A stretch of DNA of 64,000 bases from Sphingomonas phyllosphaerae FA2 (GTDB lineage: Bacteria > Pseudomonadota > Alphaproteobacteria > Sphingomonadales > Sphingomonadaceae): contig NZ_KE386571.1 of assembly GCF_000427645.1 (NCBI RefSeq), forward strand, positions 496,001-560,000. Direction: 5' to 3'. Shown here one piece after another: positions 57,558-64,000 of this stretch. The position numbers were made by a program, and so were the translations under genes. The stretch's first letter is position 1, and each line of letters opens with the position of its first letter. The notes below the pieces were generated by a model. It worked only from the letters and a program-made list of their open reading frames with translations, was not told where the DNA came from and made no database searches.

Positions 57558-58214
57558 GTGATCTACGGTGACCGCATAACGGCGCAGCTGGGCAGCCTCG
57601 GAATGAGCCAGTCGGAATTGGCCCGGCGGGTTGGTGTGAATCAGAGCACGATCAACGGATTAATCAAAGGCGAGCAGCGCTCGTCGTCGCACCTGCATAA
57701 AATTGCTCGAGAGCTGTCCACGTCAGTCGAGTACCTGACCGGCGAAACAGACAATCCGGCAAGCACCGCTCCGCCTGCGCCCTCTTCTGCGCAGATTGCG
57801 GAGATGTTCGACCTGGTCCCTGTCGCCTCGATCGACATGGCTTATGGTATGGGCGGAACCTTCGCAGACGGGCACGTCAACGTCGAGGTTATGCACTTCC
57901 CGCGACCGTGGCTGGAGGCGATGACACGAACGCCGGCTGCTTCGCTGACGTGGGCGCGCGGGCGTGGAAACTCCATGTCGCCGACGATCGAGGATGACGA
58001 CATTGTCCTGATCGATCGTTCCGATCGCCGCGTGCAGGATCAGGATGCAATCTGGGCTTTCACAATCGGCGACATCGCCATGATGAAGCGCCTGCGGGTG
58101 CGAGGCGACAAAGTTACGATCCTGTCTGATAACGATCGTGTCCCTCCGGACGAGGCGCATCCGGATGAAATCAATGTGGTGGGGCGCGTTTCACATATAA
58201 TCAAGCGACTGTGA
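57558..58214 (+). CDS. S24 family phage repressor (LexA-like, CI type)
   Basis: 218-aa repressor. The N-terminal helix-turn-helix is MSQSELARRVGVNQSTINGL, and the C-terminal S24 peptidase domain has Ser in RGRGNSMSPTIEDDD near residue 139 and Lys in IAMMKRLRVRG near residue 175. A self-cleavage site is likely near YGMGGTFADG. Such repressors are inactivated when RecA filaments form on damaged DNA. The start is GTG; no closer ATG keeps the HTH intact. It is divergent from the early operon. Confidence 0.9.
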   Translation: MIYGDRITAQLGSLGMSQSELARRVGVNQSTINGLIKGEQRSSSHLHKIARELSTSVEYLTGETDNPASTAPPAPSSAQIAEMFDLVPVASIDMAYGMGGTFADGHVNVEVMHFPRPWLEAMTRTPAASLTWARGRGNSMSPTIEDDDIVLIDRSDRRVQDQDAIWAFTIGDIAMMKRLRVRGDKVTILSDNDRVPPDEAHPDEINVVGRVSHIIKRL

Positions 58215-58230
58215 TACCCCCCGCCTGTGG

Positions 58231-58246
58231 TTCACATTGATGTGAA
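58231..58246. promoter_or_regulatory. Palindrome after the repressor gene
   Basis: TTCACAT and ATGTGAA are perfect seven-base inverted arms with a two-base centre, 16 bases after the repressor stop. Another TTCACAT lies at 58190-58196 inside the repressor end. It may be an operator or a weak terminator; there is no T-run. Confidence 0.4.
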
Positions 58247-58295
58247 TGCTTATGACGTTGTATGGGAAGTGGCGTTGCTTGATTAATCAGCGCCG

Positions 58296-58757
58296 CTAGG
58301 CTCCCCATTCCGGCCCATCATCGTCAGGCCAAAATCCATCCCCGGCTTCTGCGAGTTCTTGCGGGTCGCGTGGTTTCTCTGGGGCAAACGCGACAGGTGG
58401 CAAAGAGGGGTCCCCGCCTCCTACTCGAACGCGTAGATAGCCAGACGATCCCACAAGCCCTTGGTAGATCGCGCGAACGTCCTCGCCATTGCGTATCCGA
58501 GAACCCATCCATGGGGCGCGCTCAGCTGTAATGTAGCCGACTTGGACGCCGGCGGGGCTGAAGACGGCAATTGCTTGAGGATCGTGACGGTTACGGGGCT
58601 CGGGGCGCAGCTCCATCGGCACGCCCGGCGGCAGCATCAGCAGCTCGGATCGGCGATTGCTTTTCGCACGATCTTCGTTTGGAAAATCGATCCCAACGAT
58701 AGACACTGTGAACTCGCGCATAGATTCTTCGACGCTTCCATTTAGCAAGAGCTTCAT
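58296..58757 (-). CDS. HIRAN domain protein
   Basis: 153-aa protein. The HIRAN domain covers roughly residues 12-115: REFTVSIVGIDFPNEDRAKS, then ELRPEPRNRHDPQAIAVFSP and VGYITAERAPWMGSRIRNG. HIRAN modules bind DNA 3' ends and often accompany helicases or nucleases. This one stands alone with an acidic C-terminal tail (WPDDDGPEWGA). A second in-frame ATG lies 12 codons downstream (MREFTVSIVG) and may be the true start. GC is lower than in the chromosomal genes. Confidence 0.78.
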   Translation of the reverse strand: MKLLLNGSVEESMREFTVSIVGIDFPNEDRAKSNRRSELLMLPPGVPMELRPEPRNRHDPQAIAVFSPAGVQVGYITAERAPWMGSRIRNGEDVRAIYQGLVGSSGYLRVRVGGGDPSLPPVAFAPEKPRDPQELAEAGDGFWPDDDGPEWGA

Positions 58758-58830
58758 CTATCAGTTCGCTGCTCCATGGGGATGGAGCAAGCCGCGTCAT
58801 AGCGCGGGATTAGAGACTAGGGGGAGGCTT

Positions 58831-58950
58831 ATGGAAGAGGCTGGCGCATTCGCGTTTGATCTGGGCAGCGTTGATACGGGGGACGCGACCTTGTTACGGC
58901 TGCAAGCGCTCGCGCTGATTGCCGGTGTGTGCCTTCTGCTAATCTGGTAG
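58831..58950 (+). CDS. 39-aa C-tail-anchored membrane microprotein
   Basis: MEEAGAFAFDLGSVDTGDAT is an acidic N-terminal half, followed by LLRLQALALIAGVCLLLIW, a single hydrophobic C-tail. A textbook ribosome-binding site (GGGGGAGG) lies four bases before the ATG, which makes translation very likely. It lies between the HIRAN and glycoside hydrolase genes on the opposite strand to HIRAN. Function unknown. Confidence 0.68.
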   Translation: MEEAGAFAFDLGSVDTGDATLLRLQALALIAGVCLLLIW

Positions 58951-59114
58951 TCGATTTCACTCGATAGTTAAATTTGTGGAGAGGGTCGGTGCACCGGCGT
59001 TGCCGCTGCTCCCGGTCCGATCCAACGATTGCCGCTCACGACGTGGGCAAGCCGGTCTTGGTGGTTCATTCCGTAACACTGCGGTATGAGGCGTGTGCCT
59101 GATACGGAGTGGGT

Positions 59115-60416
59115 ATGGTTCTGCGCTCAATGGCGTCGCTGACGCTGGCTTTGCTGCTGTCCTCATGGGCGGGTATGCCGCAACCGGCTGCGTCGACGAA
59201 GCCGGCGTCACGATCGGCTCCGCTTATTCTTGGGATCAACACCCACTTCGGGTCCAAGGTCACCGGGTCGAACTACGTCCCCGGCCAATCCGCCACTGCC
59301 ATCCGACGACTTGGTTTTGAATCTTGGCGTGACGTAGCCTCTATGGGGCGCTTTACCCGGCTGCGGGCCGGCTCGGCGCTCGAGAAATCAGTGCTGGGTC
59401 AGTTCGGCGCATTCGCGACCTCGGCCGCCACCCCACAGTCGCCGCTGCTGATCGTCAACACATGGCCGGAAGGTAGCACGCCGGCCAACCGGGTTCAGGC
59501 ATTTGCGGCCGCCCTGCAGCAGGGTCTTTCGGCCTTTCCGCGCGGCAGCCTGATCGAAATCTGGAACGAGTGGGACAAGAACCCCGACAATCAGACGGGC
59601 GGGACCGTTGAGGGCTATGCCAATCTGGTCAACGCCAGCGTACCCGCGATCCGGCGAGCGCTGCCCGCTGCCAAGGTGCTGATCGGCGGAGCGGCTGATG
59701 ACCAGCAGGATCTGGAGTTTCGCTGGACGAAGGCGCTGCTACGCCGTCCCGAGGCCGCTCTGGCCGATGGCGTTTCGGTACACGTCTACAATCATTGCAG
59801 TGCCCCACGTCGCAATCGAGCCGCCGCTGACATGATCGGGCGGCTTGATCGTCTGCGCGCCGACATGGTCGCGATCGGCAAGTCGAGCATGCCGATCTAT
59901 GTCTCTGAATTCGGCTGGCCGACCGACGGCGGCACCTGCCATATCTCACCGGATGAGGCCGCCGCGGCCGTCGCCCAGTTCACTTTGCTGGCGAACAGCC
60001 GGCCGTGGATCGCGGGTATCTGGTATTATGAGCTAAAGGACAGCGGCACCAATCCCGACGATATTGAAAGCCATTTCGGCCTGTACGATTTCAACATGGC
60101 GCCCAAGCCGGGAGCATGTGCCGCTACCTTGGCCAACCAGCTCGTCCGGCGTGGCACTGTGCTCCAGACGTATGAGGGCGACGACCTTACCGCCGTCTTG
60201 GTTCGAACTGGATCGACCGTGCAAACCATCGCTTGGGCAACGAAGGCGAATACGCCCGCGACGTTGCAGGTAGGAAAAACTGTGATGGCGCGCCCCTTCT
60301 GTGCGCCATCACAGTCAGTCAGCGGATCTTACCGGTTGAGCGGTACGCCGGTCGTCCTACCCGGCGACATGCTTCCCCGAGTTGGCGCGGCGGGCGGGAC
60401 CAGCGCGCTTCGGTAA
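59115..60416 (+). CDS. Secreted glycoside hydrolase, clan GH-A-like
   Basis: 433-aa exported enzyme. Signal segment: SMASLTLALLLSSWAGMPQP. The catalytic-domain signature is LIEIWNEWDKNPDNQ (acid/base Glu near residue 152) and IYVSEFGWPTDGG (nucleophile Glu near residue 265), within a TIM-barrel pattern such as GH5 or GH39. PslG-like exopolysaccharide hydrolases are the closest type I can name. GGAG lies five bases before the ATG. Its 3' end overlaps the converging ligase gene by 88 bases. Substrate is probably a surface or exopolysaccharide. Confidence 0.8.
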   Translation: MVLRSMASLTLALLLSSWAGMPQPAASTKPASRSAPLILGINTHFGSKVTGSNYVPGQSATAIRRLGFESWRDVASMGRFTRLRAGSALEKSVLGQFGAFATSAATPQSPLLIVNTWPEGSTPANRVQAFAAALQQGLSAFPRGSLIEIWNEWDKNPDNQTGGTVEGYANLVNASVPAIRRALPAAKVLIGGAADDQQDLEFRWTKALLRRPEAALADGVSVHVYNHCSAPRRNRAAADMIGRLDRLRADMVAIGKSSMPIYVSEFGWPTDGGTCHISPDEAAAAVAQFTLLANSRPWIAGIWYYELKDSGTNPDDIESHFGLYDFNMAPKPGACAATLANQLVRRGTVLQTYEGDDLTAVLVRTGSTVQTIAWATKANTPATLQVGKTVMARPFCAPSQSVSGSYRLSGTPVVLPGDMLPRVGAAGGTSALR

Positions 60417-61672
60417 AGCGTCGATGCCCAAGGCGCGAACTTGTAACCGCAAAACGCCATGAAGGTGACTAGGAACACCATCGACATACCTTGCGTCACG
60501 TCCTCGGCGAACATGACGACAAGCAGAAAGCAGATCATTGGCGGCAATGCGTCGATTCGACGCGTCGACGCGATCCGCCAGACAAGGCGTGCGTGCCCGA
60601 TGACGATCAGGAGCAGCAAGGGCAGGCCCATGATCCGCGCGGTGAACAGATAGCCATTGTGGCTGGCGGTGAGTCCGTCCGCGAGTGTGATCCGCTTCAG
60701 GAATTGCGACCAGCCGGTGCCGAGCGGATGGTGCAGCAACAAGTCGATCGTCGCCTCGACCGTGTGCAAACGGCCCGACAGATTCTTGTCCAAACCCTTA
60801 GAGGCGATGCGTTCCGCCAAGCGATCCTGCCCGATCTCGAACTGCGATAGCTGGATGGCGAGCAGCACCATGATCCCGGCCAGCACCGCGAAGATCACGC
60901 GGAACCAGACGGCACTCTTCTCACTGCGCTTGAAGACCTGAAGCACGCCGATTGCGATCGCGATGAAAGCGCCAAGTGTCGCCGACCGGGTGAGCGTGAA
61001 GTAGAAGCCGATGACGAGCAGCACCAGCGACACGCCGACGATCCACAGCCCCTTATCGCGAGGCGCGACGAGTCGGTACGATACGGCTGCCGGAACCGAC
61101 ATTGCGATAAGGATCATCGCATTGTTGGCGTGTTCGGAAAGCGAGGTGATACGCGTTTCGCCGAAATAGGTGGTGTCCTTCACGCGCGGTGAAGCGAATC
61201 CGATTTGCAGCAGGAGTGGTTTGCCGCCGATCGAGGCAAACCAGATCGTAAGAACGTGCAGCGCTGCACCGGCGATGATCCCGAGCAGGAACATGCGCTG
61301 CAATCGTGGATTGCCGGGCATGATCTGCGCAAGCGGCGCCGCGAGCGCAATGGCAAGTGCCCAGCGCATGTAATAGACGTAGTCGGCGATGACGAAGCTG
61401 CCGAACGTCAGATAATGCACAACGGCGGGCACCACGATTGCCGCCTGCCAAGCTAGCATGAACGGCACAGTGCTGCTGTTTCGGATCGTCCGATTATAAA
61501 GCGCCCACGCGAACGGAATGCACAGCGCTACTGCCAAATCGGTGTAGCGAGGTGACGACGTTGCGTTAGGTATCAGCAAGCCCGGAAAAGGCAGCGAGAA
61601 GCCTAAGAAGAAGGTCAGACGCGCCAATATGGTGCCGCGATCCGCAGCTTTACCTACCACCCGCTGTTGCAC
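60329..61672 (-). CDS. O-antigen ligase/polymerase-like membrane protein
   Basis: 447-aa protein with about ten to twelve transmembrane segments. The WaaL/Wzy-type periplasmic loop is recognisable: LHTVEATIDLLLHHPLGTGW, then the ASHNGYLFTARIMG segment with the conserved His. FYFTLTRSATLGAFIAIAIG is typical of the family. It probably joins or polymerises O-antigen or exopolysaccharide units. It converges with, and overlaps by 88 bases, the hydrolase gene. GC is lower than that of the host genes, consistent with cargo. Confidence 0.85.
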   Translation of the reverse strand: MQQRVVGKAADRGTILARLTFFLGFSLPFPGLLIPNATSSPRYTDLAVALCIPFAWALYNRTIRNSSTVPFMLAWQAAIVVPAVVHYLTFGSFVIADYVYYMRWALAIALAAPLAQIMPGNPRLQRMFLLGIIAGAALHVLTIWFASIGGKPLLLQIGFASPRVKDTTYFGETRITSLSEHANNAMILIAMSVPAAVSYRLVAPRDKGLWIVGVSLVLLVIGFYFTLTRSATLGAFIAIAIGVLQVFKRSEKSAVWFRVIFAVLAGIMVLLAIQLSQFEIGQDRLAERIASKGLDKNLSGRLHTVEATIDLLLHHPLGTGWSQFLKRITLADGLTASHNGYLFTARIMGLPLLLLIVIGHARLVWRIASTRRIDALPPMICFLLVVMFAEDVTQGMSMVFLVTFMAFCGYKFAPWASTLYRSALVPPAAPTRGSMSPGRTTGVPLNR

Positions 61673-61845
61673 GATTTCCCCGCACCTTCTTATTCCCCAG
61701 TGCTGCCCTACTCAGGCCAGATGAAATTAGCGACGAAAAAATGTGACTGCTAACGTCCTGTAAAAGCACGCGGGGCGTGGCGACTAGTGCCTTGCACGTA
61801 GAACGGATAGGGAACACGGGAGCGAAAAATCGAATCGGAGTGACT

Positions 61846-62097
61846 ATGAGGCAGGTCAACGAAGCCGAGCTGGTTTGGCGCGTCAGATATCAGTTGAGCC
61901 GCCTCGGTGCGGGGCTGCGGAAGAATCTTGCATCGTCAAATCCCGATGTCCGACGCCCGGCCGAGCAGCTTGTCGCCGAGCAGTTGGTCCGCGGAGCGTT
62001 GGCGCGGCTGGAGATTCTGTCGTCGGCACCGCTACGTGAGGGAACGAACGTTTTCGAGCGAGCTGCCTATGGCGAGGGAGAAATCTCGATCGAGTAG
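61846..62097 (+). CDS. Small charged prophage protein, unknown function
   Basis: 83-aa protein: MRQVNEAELVWRVRYQLSRL, RPAEQLVAEQLVRGALARLE, ending YGEGEISIE. It is helical and amphipathic and might bind another protein. GGAG lies six bases before the ATG. An upstream in-frame ATG would add 23 unconvincing residues. No family recognised. Confidence 0.6.
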   Translation: MRQVNEAELVWRVRYQLSRLGAGLRKNLASSNPDVRRPAEQLVAEQLVRGALARLEILSSAPLREGTNVFERAAYGEGEISIE

Positions 62098-62206
62098 CGC
62101 TTCTTGTAAGTCAAAGCTAAGAGGTTTGTGCATCCATCTGCGGATGGCTCTCGTAACTGCCCCAAGTTGCGCCAGAAAGGCGTGAGAATCGGGAAGGTGG
62201 TTCTGG

Positions 62207-62488
62207 ATGAGCGCTGCACGGGAGCTGGATACGTTGAACGGTTACCAGCAAATTTCTTCTAATCAAGATCAGGTTGTGGCTCGGGGCACCGAGCGACGAG
62301 CTTGTGAGACTGAGGGGACGATGGCTTACGCTCAGCGGAGTGCGCTCGAAGCCGCGCTTCTTGATAATCACGGCAACATCGCATTGGCTGCCATTCAGTT
62401 GCGCATAGCTAAAATCACTGTGTACCGCCTAATAAATGCTTATGATATTTGTTATGTAGAGATAAAGGCCCGTAAGTTCGCCAGCTAA
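62207..62488 (+). CDS. Small Fis-type HTH protein
   Basis: 93-aa protein. The C-terminal half has the Fis/NtrC-type helix-turn-helix: EAALLDNHGNIALAAIQLRI, then KITVYRLINAYDI. The N-terminal half (MSAARELDTLNGYQQISSNQ) is not recognised and lacks a receiver or AAA+ domain. It could regulate cargo or tail genes. A GGAAGG precedes the ATG. The 3' end overlaps the converging gpD gene by four bases. Confidence 0.68.
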   Translation: MSAARELDTLNGYQQISSNQDQVVARGTERRACETEGTMAYAQRSALEAALLDNHGNIALAAIQLRIAKITVYRLINAYDICYVEIKARKFAS

Positions 62489-63528
62489 GTTCCGGTGCTT
62501 TCCAGCGTTACGGCGGTTTCAAAGCCGCGACTTGCGATCAGCTCGTGCGTGACGTCGCTGACGATCCACTTCGTCCCGTCGATCGGCGCCTTGAAGCCGC
62601 GGACGGTCACCGGCCGGTCGGGGTAGATCTCCAGCCGGCCAAGCGCGAGTCCGAGGTCCAGCTTGCGGGGCGCGCGGGCGGCGCGGCCGAGTTCTGCCTT
62701 TGCAGCGGCGCGCGCGCCGGCCTCGCTGGCGTAGGTGCGTGCCAGCCGCCTCGCCTCTCCCGTTCCGCCGCCGACCTTCACCACCTGTTTCTTCGCGCCC
62801 TTACGGTCGTGCCACGCCGCCTCTATCGCGCCGGCTTCCTCGCGCTTCTCGATTTTGAAGGTATGTCGGTCGCCATCACGCCGGGTGATCGTCAGGCCGG
62901 GAATAGCCGCGCCGCTGGCGGTCACAGCCTTGCCGATCGGCGCGAAGATCAGCGCGCCGGCTTTCACGGTGGCGGTTGCGTCATGCTCGCGGCCGAGCCG
63001 ACGTAGCAGCGCCATGTCACTCTCACGGCTCTGCGCCAGCGCGGGCACTGCGATCCCCGCCAGCGCGGCCGACACGCGCGGCTTGAGCTTGTTGCGCGCA
63101 GCGACCGCCTTCACGATGGCCCCCAACGTCGTCGATCGCCAGCTATGCTCGCGGCGGGTGCGGATTGCACTGGTCAGGTCGGCGGAGCGCGCGCGGATGA
63201 CGAGCTGGTCGGTGGGGCCGCTATGTTCTATCTCGTCGACCACGAAGCTGCCCTTGTCGACGAGCCCGACCGCTACGTCGTTGCCGCTCGCCCAGCCGAG
63301 CTTGACGGTGATCGTGGCGCCGGCCGGCGGGATCTCCAGCAGCCCGTCGCTGTCGTCGAGCGTCATTTCAAGCTGGTCGGCATCGCCGCCGCGCTTCTCG
63401 GACAGGCGCAGCCCGATCAGGCGCGCGCGTGGTGTGCGCCCGGCTGCGCCATCTGTACCCTTCAGACGCGGGGTCAGGTCCTTGCCGTCGACCGTGATGC
63501 GGTAATCGGCGACGTTTGCCTCGGTCAT
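62485..63528 (-). CDS. P2-type tail protein gpD (late control D)
   Basis: 347-aa baseplate/tail tube-cap protein. ADYRITVDGKDLTPRLKG and LIGLRLSEKRGGDADQLEMT open the family domain, with VDKGSFVVDEIEHSGPTDQL and SRESDMALLRRLGREHDATA following. The C-terminal region has VRGFKAPIDGTKWIVSDVTH. It is the last gene of the leftward tail operon in this window and overlaps gpU by four bases. Confidence 0.88.
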   Translation of the reverse strand: MTEANVADYRITVDGKDLTPRLKGTDGAAGRTPRARLIGLRLSEKRGGDADQLEMTLDDSDGLLEIPPAGATITVKLGWASGNDVAVGLVDKGSFVVDEIEHSGPTDQLVIRARSADLTSAIRTRREHSWRSTTLGAIVKAVAARNKLKPRVSAALAGIAVPALAQSRESDMALLRRLGREHDATATVKAGALIFAPIGKAVTASGAAIPGLTITRRDGDRHTFKIEKREEAGAIEAAWHDRKGAKKQVVKVGGGTGEARRLARTYASEAGARAAAKAELGRAARAPRKLDLGLALGRLEIYPDRPVTVRGFKAPIDGTKWIVSDVTHELIASRGFETAVTLESTGT

Positions 63529-63926
63529 ACGGCCACCGGCGCGGGCTGCGCGTCGACTTCGAGCAGTGTGAGCGTGAAGTTGATCAGCCGCGGCGTGCCG
63601 TCGGCGAAGAAGGCGGTGTGGCGTTCGCTGATCTTGGTGATGACGAAGTTGCCGTAGATCGCCCCGGTGCCGGCGACGAGCGGCCATGCGGCGCCGTCCT
63701 TCGCCATGTCGACCAGCTGGTCAATCGAGGCGCGGCCGGCCATCAGCTCGGCCGGCGCATCGCCCGACAGCGTGATCTCGTCATTGTCGCGCCCGGTGAA
63801 CTGGACGGCATCGAGCGCGCCGACGCGACCCGCGCGCGCGTGGCGCCACGATCGCTCGCGCGCCAGCTCCTGATAGGCCAGTGTCGGCAACGAGAAGACG
63901 AACATGCCCAGCGCCATGAGGTTCAT
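63525..63926 (-). CDS. P2-type tail protein gpU
   Basis: 133-aa tail completion protein. MFVFSLPTLAYQELARERSW, then GRDNDEITLSGDAPAELMAG and FVITKISERHTAFFADGTPR, are the typical gpU pattern. It overlaps gpD and the upstream gene by four bases each, as expected in a P2-like tail operon. Confidence 0.88.
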   Translation of the reverse strand: MNLMALGMFVFSLPTLAYQELARERSWRHARAGRVGALDAVQFTGRDNDEITLSGDAPAELMAGRASIDQLVDMAKDGAAWPLVAGTGAIYGNFVITKISERHTAFFADGTPRLINFTLTLLEVDAQPAPVAV

Positions 63927-64000
63927 ACGTCGGCTCCATCGGGATCATCGCGGAAGGTGGAGCGGCGCGCTGCGGCGTTCTGGCGTTCCATGCGCTGCAA
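63923..64000 (-). CDS. Tail gene C-terminus (partial, probably tape measure)
   Basis: The last 25 codons of an ORF ending RRSTFRDDPDGADV, which enters from beyond the window. The stop overlaps the gpU start by four bases. In P2-like operons the gene before gpU is normally the tape measure protein gpT; the fragment itself is too short to confirm it. Confidence 0.5.
   Translation of the reverse strand: MQRMERQNAAARRSTFRDDPDGADV

Larger units (their letters stand above)
53382..64000. mobile_element. P2-like prophage or prophage-derived island (right end outside window)
   Basis: The block runs from the 3' end of tRNA-Met to the window edge. It contains a tyrosine integrase, an Ogr/Delta zinc-finger activator, a YdaS/Cro-like regulator divergent from an S24 repressor, GapR/DUF2312, microproteins, cargo with lower GC (HIRAN, glycoside hydrolase, ligase) and P2-type tail genes gpD and gpU. 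The second attachment site should repeat part of tRNA-Met beyond 64000. Whether it is complete cannot be judged. Confidence 0.85.

Noticed and set aside
53382-64000. CRISPR array or integrative conjugative element in the accessory region
   Set aside because: No regularly spaced identical repeats with spacers, and no relaxase or type IV secretion genes. Ogr, gpD and gpU point to a P2-like phage.

Overview
The window is high-GC alphaproteobacterial chromosome. It most resembles Sphingomonas or a close relative in the Sphingomonadaceae. Support for this comes from the densely packed high-GC genes, the trigger factor with a Lys/Ala-rich tail, the dispersed intergenic palindromes typical of the group, the TonB receptor next to a beta-helix lipoprotein, and a P2-like prophage carrying a GapR/DUF2312 gene. 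The genus is inferred from protein style, not from a marker gene.

Layout. 1-14.9 kb holds housekeeping genes: ilvB (partial), miaA, serB, a ParA-like ATPase with a TPR lipoprotein, pyrB with a pyrC-like partner lacking metal ligands, ruvX, a DUF3089 hydrolase, gatCA and gatB around a GT61-like glycosyltransferase, and three hypotheticals. 15-29.9 kb holds tRNA-Leu, tig, a membrane protein with a GT2 glycosyltransferase, clpP, clpX, a cation/proton antiporter, an M1 peptidase, lon, an HU gene and tRNA-Val. clpP, clpX and lon each have a candidate heat-shock (RpoH-type) promoter of similar geometry.

30-47 kb looks like an envelope and secretion block. It has a beta-helix lipoprotein and a TonB-dependent receptor behind an array of 11-bp-spaced GTCAC-like repeats (a candidate Pho box array), then a divergent 2OG-Fe(II) oxygenase, then a complete gspCDEFGHIJKLMN operon whose genes overlap almost throughout. 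The only real gap, between gspE and gspF, is occupied by a dispersed inverted repeat. 47-53.4 kb holds tRNA-His, a Leu/Phe/Val-type dehydrogenase, a ccmC-ccmD-ccmE-TPR operon without ccmF/G/H, a DUF3072 gene, kup, a 2'-5' RNA ligase-like gene and tRNA-Met.

53.4-64 kb is the left part of a P2-like prophage or prophage-derived island, apparently integrated at tRNA-Met. A leftward early operon runs from a YdaS/Cro-like gene to the integrase and includes an Ogr/Delta zinc-finger activator, a GapR homologue and several microproteins. It is divergent from a LexA-fold (S24) repressor. Next comes cargo of visibly lower GC: a HIRAN protein, small ORFs, a secreted glycoside hydrolase, an O-antigen ligase-like membrane protein and a Fis-type HTH microprotein. 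The late tail genes (gpD, gpU and the end of one more) continue off the right edge. The hydrolase and ligase pair suggests a surface-polysaccharide (lysogenic conversion) role; this is inference.
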